From Desertifilum tharense IPPAS B-1220 (lineage in GTDB: Bacteria; Cyanobacteriota; Cyanobacteriia; Cyanobacteriales; Desertifilaceae): 64,000 bases of DNA. Both the position numbers and the translations under genes were made by a program. The stretch is taken from contig NZ_MJGC01000044.1 in assembly GCF_001746915.1 (NCBI RefSeq), forward strand, positions 33,866 to 97,865, read 5' to 3'. Each line of letters starts with the position of its first letter. Positions within the stretch are counted from its first letter, which is position 1. Below are positions 47,580 to 58,115 of this stretch, in pieces. Under the pieces are notes generated by a model that was not told the origin of the DNA, ran no database searches, and was given only the letters and a program-made list of their open reading frames with translations.

Positions 47580-49265
47580 ATGGCACAAACACAAGTTCCA
47601 CCAGAAGCCGCTAAGGCTGCCCACGCTACAGGCAACGGTGGCCCTGAATGGCGAAAATATATTAGCTTTAGTACCGACCATAAAGTCATCGGCATTCAAT
47701 ACCTGGTGACAACCTTCCTGTTCTTCTTAGTTGGGGGGGCTTTAGCGACCGCAGTTCGGACAGAACTGGCAACCCCCCAAGCTGATTTTGTCAGCCGCGA
47801 GCTTTACAACAGCCTGTTTACCGTTCACGCTACGGTGATGATCTTCCTGTGGATTGTTCCGGCGGGTACGGGAGGATTTGGAAACTACCTGATCCCGCTG
47901 ATGATTGGGGCGCGAGATATGGCGTTTCCCAAGCTGAATGCGGTTGCCTTCTGGATGATCCCGCCTGGAGGGATCTTGCTGTTAAGCAGCTTCTTTGTGG
48001 GAGCGCCGGGAGCAGGCTGGACTTCTTACCCGCCCTTGAGTACCGTATCGGGTCAGGCGGGAGAGATGATCTGGATTTTGAGCGTCTTGATTTTGGGAAC
48101 CTCGTCCATTTTGGGGGCGATTAATTTCCTAGTGACGATTATCAAAATGCGGATGCCGGGAATGGGGTATAACCAAATGCCGCTTTTCTGCTGGGCAATG
48201 CTGTCTGCTTCGGCGTTAATTTTGCTGTCAACGCCCGTGCTGGCTGGCGCGTTAATTTTGCTCAGTTTTGACCTGATTGTCGGCACGACGTTCTTTAACC
48301 CAACGGGCGGGGGCGATCCCATCGTTTACCAGCATATGTTCTGGTTCTATTCCCATCCGGCAGTCTATATTATGATTCTGCCGATGTTCGGGATGATTTC
48401 GGAGATCCTGCCCGTTCACGCCCGCAAGCCGATTTTTGGCTATAAGGCGATCGCATACTCTAGTCTAGCGATTAGCTTTTTGGGCCTAATCGTTTGGGCG
48501 CACCATATGTTCACCAGCGGCACGCCTGCTTGGTTGCGGATGTTTTTCATGATCACGACGATGATCATTGCCGTACCCACGGGGATTAAGGTCTTTAGTT
48601 GGTTGGCAACCCTGTGGGGCGGTAAACTCCGACTCAACAGTGCTTTGCTGTTTGGCATGGGCTTTGTTTCCATGTTTGTGATTGGCGGTTTGTCGGGGAT
48701 TATGGTCGCTTCAGTTCCCTTTGACATCCACGTCCACGATACTTACTTTGTGGTGGCTCACCTGCACTACGTCCTGTTCGGTGGCAGCATGTTCGGGATT
48801 TATTCAGGACTCTACCACTGGTTCCCCAAGATGACGGGACGGATGCTGAACGAAACCTGGGGGAAAATTCACTTTGTACTGACGCTAGTCGGCTTTAATA
48901 TGTGCTTTTTGCCGATGCACTGGTTAGGCTTGCAAGGGATGCCGCGCCGGGTTGCAGAATACGATCCAGAGTTTGCAACCATTAATTTGGTTTGTACCAT
49001 TGGTTCTTATATCCTGGCGGTTTCGACCATTCCGTTTATTATCAATGCGGTTTGGAGTTGGATTTATGGCACCAAAGCCACAGGGAATCCTTGGCAGGCG
49101 TTAACGTTGGAATGGCAAACGGCTTCTCCACCTCCGGTGGAAAACTTCTACGATGAGCCGGTTTTATGGTCGGGCCCTTACGACTATGGCACGGATCTTC
49201 TCCAACCTGGGGAAGATAAGTCTGTCGAGGAACTTTTAGCCGAAGTGAATGCAAATCCGGGTTAA
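47580..49265 (+). CDS. ctaD: cytochrome c oxidase subunit I
   Basis: 561-aa heme-copper oxidase catalytic subunit with twelve membrane helices. Heme ligand His in FTVHATVMIFLWIVP, CuB/Tyr cross-link site in QHMFWFYSHPAVYIMILP, the His pair in VWAHHMFTSG and heme ligands in VVAHLHYVLFGG. The K channel residues and the DxH motif (DIHVHDTYF) are present. 74 bp after ctaC. Confidence 0.98.
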   Translation: MAQTQVPPEAAKAAHATGNGGPEWRKYISFSTDHKVIGIQYLVTTFLFFLVGGALATAVRTELATPQADFVSRELYNSLFTVHATVMIFLWIVPAGTGGFGNYLIPLMIGARDMAFPKLNAVAFWMIPPGGILLLSSFFVGAPGAGWTSYPPLSTVSGQAGEMIWILSVLILGTSSILGAINFLVTIIKMRMPGMGYNQMPLFCWAMLSASALILLSTPVLAGALILLSFDLIVGTTFFNPTGGGDPIVYQHMFWFYSHPAVYIMILPMFGMISEILPVHARKPIFGYKAIAYSSLAISFLGLIVWAHHMFTSGTPAWLRMFFMITTMIIAVPTGIKVFSWLATLWGGKLRLNSALLFGMGFVSMFVIGGLSGIMVASVPFDIHVHDTYFVVAHLHYVLFGGSMFGIYSGLYHWFPKMTGRMLNETWGKIHFVLTLVGFNMCFLPMHWLGLQGMPRRVAEYDPEFATINLVCTIGSYILAVSTIPFIINAVWSWIYGTKATGNPWQALTLEWQTASPPPVENFYDEPVLWSGPYDYGTDLLQPGEDKSVEELLAEVNANPG

Positions 49266-49343
49266 GTGTTGGCGTCAGTTGTCGGATAGAGGCAACTGAC
49301 GTTACCCCCCTTTGTTGGTCAATGGATAGAGGACAATAAATTC

Positions 49344-49967
49344 ATGCAAGGTTCAACGGTTGACTCTGGTCAAACAGCCCTGAATTATCAGACAGAAGCG
49401 ATCGCATCCGGTCATCATGGAGAGCATCCCGATCATCGCATTTTCGGCGTCATCATGTTTTTGGTCGCAGAATCGATGATTTTCTTGGGCTTGTTTGCCG
49501 CTTACTTAACCTTTAAGCTCAATACTCCCGATTGGCGTCCCGAAGGAGAATCGGAACTCGAACTCTTGCTTCCGGGAATTAACACGCTGATTCTGATTGC
49601 GAGTAGCTTTGTGCTGCACCAAGGGGATAGCGCCATTAAGAAAAATAACCAAGCCGGGTTGCGGATTTGGTTCGGCGCAACGGCGCTGATGGGGGCGGTG
49701 TTCCTCTGCGGCCAGATTTATGAGTATTTTCACCTTCCCTTTGGACTGAAAAGCAACCTCTTCGCGAGTACCTTTTACGTCTTAACGGGGTTCCACGGCT
49801 TGCACGTTTTGTTTGGACTGCTCTTGATTTTGGGCGTCCTGTGGCGATCGCGCAAATCCGACCATTATAATAGCGAGCATCATTTTGGCGTGGAAGCAGC
49901 GGAGCTGTACTGGCACTTTGTTGATGTGGTGTGGATCGTGCTGTTTACGCTGCTCTATTTGCTTTAA
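49344..49967 (+). CDS. ctaE: cytochrome c oxidase subunit III
   Basis: 207-aa five-helix membrane subunit. HRIFGVIMFLVAESMIFLGL, YEYFHLPFGLKSNLFASTFY, LTGFHGLHVLFGLLLI and the C-terminal AAELYWHFVDVVWIVLFTLLYLL are conserved. Last gene of the oxidase operon; terminator follows at 50019. Confidence 0.96.
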   Translation: MQGSTVDSGQTALNYQTEAIASGHHGEHPDHRIFGVIMFLVAESMIFLGLFAAYLTFKLNTPDWRPEGESELELLLPGINTLILIASSFVLHQGDSAIKKNNQAGLRIWFGATALMGAVFLCGQIYEYFHLPFGLKSNLFASTFYVLTGFHGLHVLFGLLLILGVLWRSRKSDHYNSEHHFGVEAAELYWHFVDVVWIVLFTLLYLL

Positions 49968-50018
49968 GCACCCCTTCAAGGCGGTTCGCGATTGGAGCCG
50001 TTGCGATACTGGGGCACT

Positions 50019-50045
50019 AATCCCTCTTGAAGAGGGATTTTTTAT
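50019..50045 (+). terminator. Rho-independent terminator of ctaCDE
   Basis: AATCCCTCTT-GA-AGAGGGATT hairpin followed by TTTTTT, 52 bases after the ctaE stop. Confidence 0.9.
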
Positions 50046-50244
50046 GATTTGAATTCGGCGATCTTGCGAAGTAGGCGCGCAGTCAATCGTTTGTTAATGT
50101 TGGCTTTTTTACTGTCGTATTATTTCATTGGGTACCTGTGATTATTCTTCGAGTTTCTTAAATAAACGTGAGAATAAAACTGGCTCCCAAAAAGTATCCC
50201 TTGAAGCAAATAACCTGACCGAACAAAGACATAATCAAGAACGG

Positions 50245-50463
50245 TTAATCCACAATCTGTAGCCACCCTCGGCGCACGGCATAGAGCAAGCGGTCAATTG
50301 CAGTATGATCCTCTTCCGTCAAATGTTCCTGTAACAAAAAAGACTGTAACAACTGACGATGGTGATAATCAATCGTGCCAGTCCGACACACTTGAAAGAC
50401 CAACTCAGCCACCGTTTGACCTTGAGACGCAAATGCTAACGTATACAGCGACAAATCTGACAT
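50245..50463 (-). CDS. small conserved cyanobacterial protein, unknown
   Basis: 72-aa frame MSDLSLYTLAFASQGQTVAE ... DRLLYAVRRGWLQIVD, helical, no membrane segment. The ...HTAIDRLLYAVRRGWLQ end looks like a conserved short family in cyanobacteria, but I cannot name it. An opposite-strand frame over the same bases is a shadow. Divergent from the leader/CNNM unit. Confidence 0.65.
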   Translation of the reverse strand: MSDLSLYTLAFASQGQTVAELVFQVCRTGTIDYHHRQLLQSFLLQEHLTEEDHTAIDRLLYAVRRGWLQIVD

Positions 50464-50638
50464 TCACTTACACCCTACATAATGTGAAATTTTATACTTC
50501 TATGATGCGATCGTTCAGAGACACTCTAAGTGATTGAAACACCAAAAAAGCCTAATTTAAATCAGCCGTTTTGGCGATCGCGTCCCTTAAATCTAGTGAC
50601 CTCTAATGAGTCTTTTGTGTGATAATTAGACAAAAACG

Positions 50639-50656
50639 CTGTGACAGTTATCACAG
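50639..50656. promoter_or_regulatory. perfect CRP/SyCRP1-type binding site
   Basis: CTGTGACAGTTATCACAG: TGTGA-N6-TCACA with 6-bp perfect arms, identical to the CRP-family consensus used by SyCRP1. It lies downstream of a -10-like TGTGATAAT, so it may repress, or activate a later start. The window also encodes an adenylate cyclase. Confidence 0.7.
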
Positions 50657-50689
50657 ACAGCAAATCAATATTCCTAAAGGAGGAAAAAT

Positions 50690-50731
50690 GTGAGAATCAA
50701 GCCCGCTAAACCGCACTTTACCTACTCCTAA
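50690..50731 (+). CDS. putative 13-aa leader peptide
   Basis: GTG-initiated frame MRIKPAKPHFTYS. AAAGGAGG lies 6 bases before the GTG (4 bases before an overlapping ATG that is followed at once by TGA). The strong ribosome-binding site suggests real initiation here, 80 bases before the CNNM-type gene. A regulatory leader is inference; could instead be fortuitous. Confidence 0.35.
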   Translation: MRIKPAKPHFTYS

Positions 50732-50810
50732 AGTTGTATCTGTACCGAGCATTAGGTAATACTAATCGTGAAGCGAATTCCGATCAATCCGTGTTGGGGA
50801 AATGCCCTGA

Positions 50811-52142
50811 ATGTCTTCCCTTAGCGTCGAAATTCTAGTCATTGTGCTGTTGGTTGTGGCGAATGGCATTTTTGCCATGTCAGAAATTGCGATTATTTCT
50901 TCGCGCAAAGCGCGGCTTCAAGAACTGATTAACCAAGGTAATCTCAAAGCACGCACGGCTTTAGACCTCGCCAATACTCCCAACCGCTTTCTATCCACCG
51001 TTCAAGTTGGGATCACCTTAGTGGGCATTTTTGCAGGAGCCTTCGGGGGAGCCACCCTATCAGAGTCCCTCGCCAGAGAATTGCAGCGCGTTCCGATGTT
51101 TCGACCCTACGCCCAGGCTCTCAGCTTTAGTTTAGTCGTGATTGGGATTACCTACTTATCGCTAATCGTCGGCGAATTGGTTCCCAAACGGCTCGCCTTA
51201 AACAGTCCCGAAGAAATTGCCACCCTAGTAGCGCGTCCGATGTCATTCCTTTCAGCGATCGCTTCCCCGATCGTACATCTGTTGAGCGCTTCTACAGAAA
51301 TGGTGTTGCGAATGCTGGGAATTAACCCCGCCGCGCCTCTCCCCTCCGTCACCGAAGAAGAACTCAAAATCCTCATCCAGCAAGGAACAGAAGCCGGAAC
51401 CTTTGAAGCCGCCGAACAAGAAATGGTCGAACGAGTTTTGCGTTTAGGCGATCGCCGTTTAAGCTCTATTATGACCCCCAGACCCGAAATCGTCTGGCTC
51501 GATCTCAACGAACCCCTCGAAGTTAACCGCCAAAAAATTATTACCAGCGTTCACACCCGCTTCCCCGTCTGTCAGGGAAGTCCCGATGAAGTCTTAGGCG
51601 TCGTACAAGTCACCGACTTACTCGCGAGTTGCTTGGCGAACCAACCCCTAGACTTAACCGTTAGCCTGCGCCAACCCCTGTTTGTGCCAGAAGGAACGCG
51701 AGCGCTTAAAGTATTAGAGTTATTCAAAAAAACAGGCACCCATATCGCCTTAGCCGTAGATGAATACGGCGTCATTCAAGGCTTAGTTACGCTCAATGAT
51801 ATTTTAGAGGCGATCGTGGGCGATATGCCCTCTAGCCACGAACCCGAAGAATCGGGATTTACTCAACGCGAGGATGGTTCCTGGTTAGTCGATGGTATGA
51901 TTTCCATTGAAAAATTAAAAGCCTTTTTTCGCTTACCCGAACTCCCCGGAGAACAGCGCGGAAACTATCACACCCTTGGCGGTTTTGTCGTTACCTATTT
52001 AGGTCACATTCCCACCGCCGCCGTCCATTTTGAGTGGGGAGGGTTTCGCTTTGAAGTCATGGATATGGATGGGAACCGCGTCGATAAGGTTTTAGTGATG
52101 CCAGTTCCCACCACTGCGCCGAACAGTAACGGTCAACTCTAG
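50811..52142 (+). CDS. CNNM/CorC (HlyC, TlyC)-family membrane protein
   Basis: 443-aa protein: a DUF21/CNNM membrane domain (residues about 1-190; VVANGIFAMSEIAIISSRKARL, VGITLVGIFAGAFGG, VGELVPKRLAL), two CBS domains (about 205-335; SIMTPRPEIVWLD and ALAVDEYGVIQGLVTLNDILEAIVGD), and a CorC_HlyC C-terminal domain (370-430). Such proteins are linked to Mg2+/Co2+ export or Na+-coupled Mg2+ transport. The gene follows a CRP-type site and a possible leader ORF. Confidence 0.92.
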   Translation: MSSLSVEILVIVLLVVANGIFAMSEIAIISSRKARLQELINQGNLKARTALDLANTPNRFLSTVQVGITLVGIFAGAFGGATLSESLARELQRVPMFRPYAQALSFSLVVIGITYLSLIVGELVPKRLALNSPEEIATLVARPMSFLSAIASPIVHLLSASTEMVLRMLGINPAAPLPSVTEEELKILIQQGTEAGTFEAAEQEMVERVLRLGDRRLSSIMTPRPEIVWLDLNEPLEVNRQKIITSVHTRFPVCQGSPDEVLGVVQVTDLLASCLANQPLDLTVSLRQPLFVPEGTRALKVLELFKKTGTHIALAVDEYGVIQGLVTLNDILEAIVGDMPSSHEPEESGFTQREDGSWLVDGMISIEKLKAFFRLPELPGEQRGNYHTLGGFVVTYLGHIPTAAVHFEWGGFRFEVMDMDGNRVDKVLVMPVPTTAPNSNGQL

Positions 52143-52214
52143 GGCTTCAATCTCACCCCAAAGGTGTTATGGTGCTAACTTATTTGCAGGTGTGAGATCG
52201 CTTAAGTAACAGTC

Positions 52215-53276
52215 ATGAAGTTTAAACTCCAGCAAGTCTTGCTCGTTCTGCGTCAAACGCTGATTATTGCGCTCATTTCTGTAGCGTTTACCGAAATTGC
52301 CTTTAGAGTCTTCAATCGGATTAATCCAACCTTTATTTTTTACGATAACTCCTACAACCGTTTTCGCGGCAAACCCTTCGCCAGCGACTACGACTTTTAT
52401 CTCAACTCTAGAGGCTTCAAAGATGTTGAGTTTGACGTTGCTAAAGCCGAGGGAGTTTATAGAATTCTAGGCATTGGCGATTCTTTCGCCTTTGGAGTGG
52501 TTCCCTATCAACATAACTACCACACCTTACTCGAATCTGCCTTAAACCGTCGCGGCAAAACCGTAGAAACGATTAATATGGGAATTCCCAACTTAAATCC
52601 CAGAGATTATTTCGCGGTGTTAATGAATGAGGGATTGGAAGTCAACCCCGATTTAGTGATTGTCTCCTTTTTTGTGGGGAATGACTTTTTAGATGCAGAA
52701 AATCAAAAATTAGCCAGACCTCTTTATAGTTATTCCTATCTGGCTTCCTTCTTTAAGTTCATCGGCGATATGCAAACTAAGTATGAGGGACAAACCTTCT
52801 TACCCGAAAATTGGGTTTATAACGACGATGAACCCACATGGACTTACGAAAATTACCTGCAAATGGAAGCAAGCCGAACGGCAATTTATCAAAAACAAAA
52901 TCCAGAATTTACCCCTGTTTTCGATTACACCCTCAGCTATTTGCAGAGAATTAAAGAAATTTGCGATTATAAAAATATTCGCCTGTTGGTTGTCTTGCTT
53001 CCTGATGAAGTGCAAATCGATCCCACCCTACAAAAGGATGTTTTGCAGCTTTTAAACGCGGAATCTGATAATTTTGACTTCGATCTCCCTAACCGCCAAC
53101 TCCGAGACGCCTTACAAACACAACAAATTGAGTATCTTGATTTGTTAGATGCCTTCCGCACAAAGCACCAAACGACTCGCCTTTACAAACCCAATGATAG
53201 CCATTGGAATATTGCCGGAAACCGTTATGCAGCCGAACTGATCGAGCAATATTTAGTCGAGCATTGGGAACGCTAG
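52215..53276 (+). CDS. membrane-anchored SGNH-fold hydrolase
   Basis: 353-aa protein with one N-terminal membrane helix (LRQTLIIALISVAFTEIAFRVF) and an extracytoplasmic SGNH domain: GIGDSFAFG (block I Ser), NMGIPNLNPRDY (Gly), FFVGNDFLD (Asn), and NDSHWNIAGNRYAAEL (Asp/His). It resembles O-acetyl-handling enzymes of exopolysaccharide modification, but the substrate is unknown. Starts 72 bp after the CNNM-type gene. Confidence 0.85.
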   Translation: MKFKLQQVLLVLRQTLIIALISVAFTEIAFRVFNRINPTFIFYDNSYNRFRGKPFASDYDFYLNSRGFKDVEFDVAKAEGVYRILGIGDSFAFGVVPYQHNYHTLLESALNRRGKTVETINMGIPNLNPRDYFAVLMNEGLEVNPDLVIVSFFVGNDFLDAENQKLARPLYSYSYLASFFKFIGDMQTKYEGQTFLPENWVYNDDEPTWTYENYLQMEASRTAIYQKQNPEFTPVFDYTLSYLQRIKEICDYKNIRLLVVLLPDEVQIDPTLQKDVLQLLNAESDNFDFDLPNRQLRDALQTQQIEYLDLLDAFRTKHQTTRLYKPNDSHWNIAGNRYAAELIEQYLVEHWER

Positions 53277-53281
53277 GCTTG

Positions 53282-54154
53282 TTAGTCGGTGGTATCGCGA
53301 TCGATTTGTTCGATTTCGGAGGGGGTTAAGCTAACTTCTAGGGTTTTGACAGAGTTCTCGATACTGGAAATTTTACTCGCGCCGGGAATGGGGAGGATGC
53401 AAGGTGACTTTGCCCGCAACCAAGCCAGGACAATATTATGGGGTGAAACGCCCTTTTCCTTGGCTAACTCTGTCAGGATTGAGAAATAGGAGAGGCTTTT
53501 GACGCGACGGCTTCCTCCCAAAGGACTCCAGGGGAGAAAGGTTAAGCCTTCTCGCTCGCAGTAGGCTAGGGTACCATCAGTTTCAGGTTGGCGATGCCAG
53601 GGGTTGTACTGATTTTGGACTGAAACGATTTCTACCACGTCGCGGGCGCGTTGGATTTGTTCTACGGAGAAGTTGGAAACGCCGACATAGTGAATTTTAC
53701 CGGCTTCTACGGCTTCCTTGACGGGGGCGAGGGATTCTTCAATGGCATATTCCGGATCGGGGGCATGGTATTGCCACAAATCGATCGGTTTTGCGCCGCC
53801 TAGCGCCTCGTAGCTTTCGTCAATGGTCTGACGCAGGTGCTGGGGATTGCCGTTGCGCGTCCAACTGCCTTGAGGACGCATTAAACCGCCTTTGGTGGCA
53901 ACCTTCACCTGGCTGCGATCGCCAGAATATTGCTGAAGGGCTTTGTAGATCAGGCGTTCGTTGTGGTGTTTGTCGGATTCGTCTTTGCAGTAAGAGTCGG
54001 CGGTGTCGATGAAGGTGATACCGAGATCGAGGGCTTTGTGAATAACGGCGATCGCATCGGCTTCGCTGGGGCGATCGCTTAAAGAAAGCGGCATTCCTCC
54101 CAAACCTATAGCACTCACCTGAATTCCAGTGTTTCCGAGTTGTTGAGTTTTCAT
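53282..54154 (-). CDS. aldo/keto reductase
   Basis: 290-aa NADPH-dependent TIM-barrel oxidoreductase. Catalytic Asp and Tyr in FIDTADSYCKDES, Lys in VATKGG, His in LWQYHAPDPE; cofactor-binding LPIPGASKISSIENSVKTLE near the end. N-terminal QLGNTGIQVSAIGLGGMPLS is typical. Convergent with the SGNH gene, 5 bp apart. Substrate unknown. Confidence 0.93.
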   Translation of the reverse strand: MKTQQLGNTGIQVSAIGLGGMPLSLSDRPSEADAIAVIHKALDLGITFIDTADSYCKDESDKHHNERLIYKALQQYSGDRSQVKVATKGGLMRPQGSWTRNGNPQHLRQTIDESYEALGGAKPIDLWQYHAPDPEYAIEESLAPVKEAVEAGKIHYVGVSNFSVEQIQRARDVVEIVSVQNQYNPWHRQPETDGTLAYCEREGLTFLPWSPLGGSRRVKSLSYFSILTELAKEKGVSPHNIVLAWLRAKSPCILPIPGASKISSIENSVKTLEVSLTPSEIEQIDRDTTD

Positions 54155-54198
54155 GCGATCGCTCCTATCGGTCTGCCCTTTCTATTATCTCCGCAAAG

Positions 54199-54420
54199 TT
54201 ACGCACAAAGGGCACAGTTGGGAAAGCGCCTCAGTTCGTTTGCCGAAACAATCGCATTACGGCATTCTAAAATGCTGGCCCCGGTTTTGCGCGATAGCTC
54301 TTGCAGGTTAATCTCTGGATAATCAGACTGGGGGGCTTTGAGGTACAGTTCGTAAGCCGCTTCGAGAATTTTATAGTTTAACTGAAGGGGTTGAATCGTT
54401 TTCTCAATCAGGTTAAACAT
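54199..54420 (-). CDS. small conserved protein, unknown
   Basis: 73-aa helical protein (MFNLIEKTIQPLQLNYKILE...), with an LQELSRKTGASILECRNAIV part that looks like a small DNA-binding or helical bundle, and a C-terminal NCALCA Cys pair. Not recognised. Same strand as the aldo/keto reductase, 44 bp upstream of it. Confidence 0.6.
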   Translation of the reverse strand: MFNLIEKTIQPLQLNYKILEAAYELYLKAPQSDYPEINLQELSRKTGASILECRNAIVSANELRRFPNCALCA

Positions 54421-56684
<2,264 letters not shown>

Positions 56685-56702
56685 ATGCACAGAGGAGGTC
56701 GC

Positions 56703-57125
56703 GTGGCATCTTGGGTCAAAATTATCTTTGAGAGAGATATCTATGCGATCGATCTCGACAGAGTGAGTGCTTTTGCCAGTGCGCCAAACGGGAAAATCAC
56801 CTTTTGGTTGCCCAATAGTAGCATTCCCATTGTGCTGAGTCCTCAAACTCATTCAGAGAGTCATCAAATTATCCAAAGTTACATCGAACAACGCACGGGC
56901 TACTCCCTAGGGGCGCACTGGCTCAAAATGAATTACGATCGCTGCGAGTATCTGATCGATCTCAATTCGATCAGTACCTTCTGCTGCGAACCCAACAGCA
57001 AGAAGATTACGTTTTGGCTACCTGATAGCACAACCCCCATTGTCCTCCATCCCCAAGCCCACGCCGAGGCTTATAAGCAAGTGATGGACTATATTGAGAA
57101 AACGATAGGGGATTCGATGCCTTGA
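56703..57125 (+). CDS. duplicated-domain small protein downstream of pyrG
   Basis: About 140 aa made of two similar halves: WVKIIFERDIYAIDLDRVSA / KITFWLPNSSIPIVLSPQTH and WLKMNYDRCEYLIDLNSIST / KITFWLPDSTTPIVLHPQAH, each about 60 residues and ending with a YIE-type helix. Function unknown. An ATG at 56685 directly follows the pyrG stop, but AGGAGG at 56693-56698 lies just before an in-frame GTG at 56703, which I prefer. Likely cotranscribed with pyrG. Confidence 0.75.
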   Translation: MASWVKIIFERDIYAIDLDRVSAFASAPNGKITFWLPNSSIPIVLSPQTHSESHQIIQSYIEQRTGYSLGAHWLKMNYDRCEYLIDLNSISTFCCEPNSKKITFWLPDSTTPIVLHPQAHAEAYKQVMDYIEKTIGDSMP

Positions 57126-57174
57126 GCGATCGGTGGCTCGATCGAGCGATTTCAGATGAACAGCAATATCTATG

Positions 57175-57954
57175 CTAATTCATCAAAGATTTCCGCATCA
57201 AATCGCTTATGTTGTTTAATCTACTGAATACAGAATTGTAGTCATTACCTGTTAATTCATTTAACAAGCCTACAGAGGTAGGGGAATGCAAATACCAAAC
57301 TGATGGGACAACATCTTCCAACCACCAGTCAAAAAGTTTTCGCCTTCCTTCAGAACCTGGAATGATAGCATACCCTTCTAAGCAGTTATCTAGAATATCT
57401 AGCAGTATTTGTAAAGAATAATCGGGTTCAAGGAGCTTAGTTGCATTGATATAAACATCTAAAGCTTCTGACAAGATTTGTAAACTAGGAATTTCCCGAT
57501 CCACAGAAAAATTAGTTTTATCTATTGACGAGAAATAATCTACATCGGTTTGGGAATAACGATTCGACTGGTTTCTTGATTTAGAAAATTCTGTAATATT
57601 CATCAGCAGCCAAATCATCAATCGATTAATCGTTTTTTCTGGAATTGAATTATTAGGTTGATAATATTTAATAGTAGGTTCTACAAGAGTAACTAAAATT
57701 AAAGCCATCCAAACATAACGGAGTTGTGTCAATAAATTATTGTCGCTTTGAAATGAATTTAGGACTTTAATCAAGGCTTCTTCAAGTAAGATAGACCCAT
57801 CGGATTCTTCTTCATAAAGCTCTTCATAGTGCTGACTCATTGCCGTCTCTATAGCTTGTTGAAGCGAATTAGGGAGAGGAGGCAAAAACAATTGATTTTT
57901 GAATGTTACTGGCTTATTTATAGAGCTACTCCATTCTAAGGTCATGACTTGCAT
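57175..57954 (-). CDS. hypothetical protein, AT-rich gene
   Basis: 259-aa mainly helical protein with no recognised family. One moderately hydrophobic stretch (YVWMALILVTLVEPTIKYY) and a conserved-looking end (KLFDWWLEDVVPSVWYLHSP). Base composition is clearly more AT-rich than neighbouring genes, with few HIP1 motifs, which suggests acquisition or relaxed constraint. Alone between two opposite or unrelated genes. Confidence 0.65.
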   Translation of the reverse strand: MQVMTLEWSSSINKPVTFKNQLFLPPLPNSLQQAIETAMSQHYEELYEEESDGSILLEEALIKVLNSFQSDNNLLTQLRYVWMALILVTLVEPTIKYYQPNNSIPEKTINRLMIWLLMNITEFSKSRNQSNRYSQTDVDYFSSIDKTNFSVDREIPSLQILSEALDVYINATKLLEPDYSLQILLDILDNCLEGYAIIPGSEGRRKLFDWWLEDVVPSVWYLHSPTSVGLLNELTGNDYNSVFSRLNNISDLMRKSLMN

Positions 57955-58115
57955 CGGTATTGATTAAGATTCTTTCCGAATATAAGCAGCCCTGGCTTGT
58001 AGATCCTCCTCGATCGAGATTTTTTCCGCGTGTATTAATACATTAGCAATGACTCAGTATAGGAAAGCGATCGCTCTCCCCTCTCTGCATCGAGTCAGGA
58101 GAATACAGCAAAGTT

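Larger units (their letters stand above)
50464..50810 (+). promoter_or_regulatory. control region and leader upstream of the CNNM-type gene
   Basis: 347 bp. It contains an extended -10-like TGTGATAAT (about 50618-50626), a perfect CRP-type dyad (50639-50656), a strong Shine-Dalgarno (50676-50683) with ATGTGA, and a possible 13-codon frame (50690-50731), followed by about 80 bases of leader. Confidence 0.5.

Noticed and set aside
50298..50537. 79-codon plus-strand frame
   Set aside because: Opposite the more convincing minus-strand small gene at 50245-50463; no ribosome-binding site.
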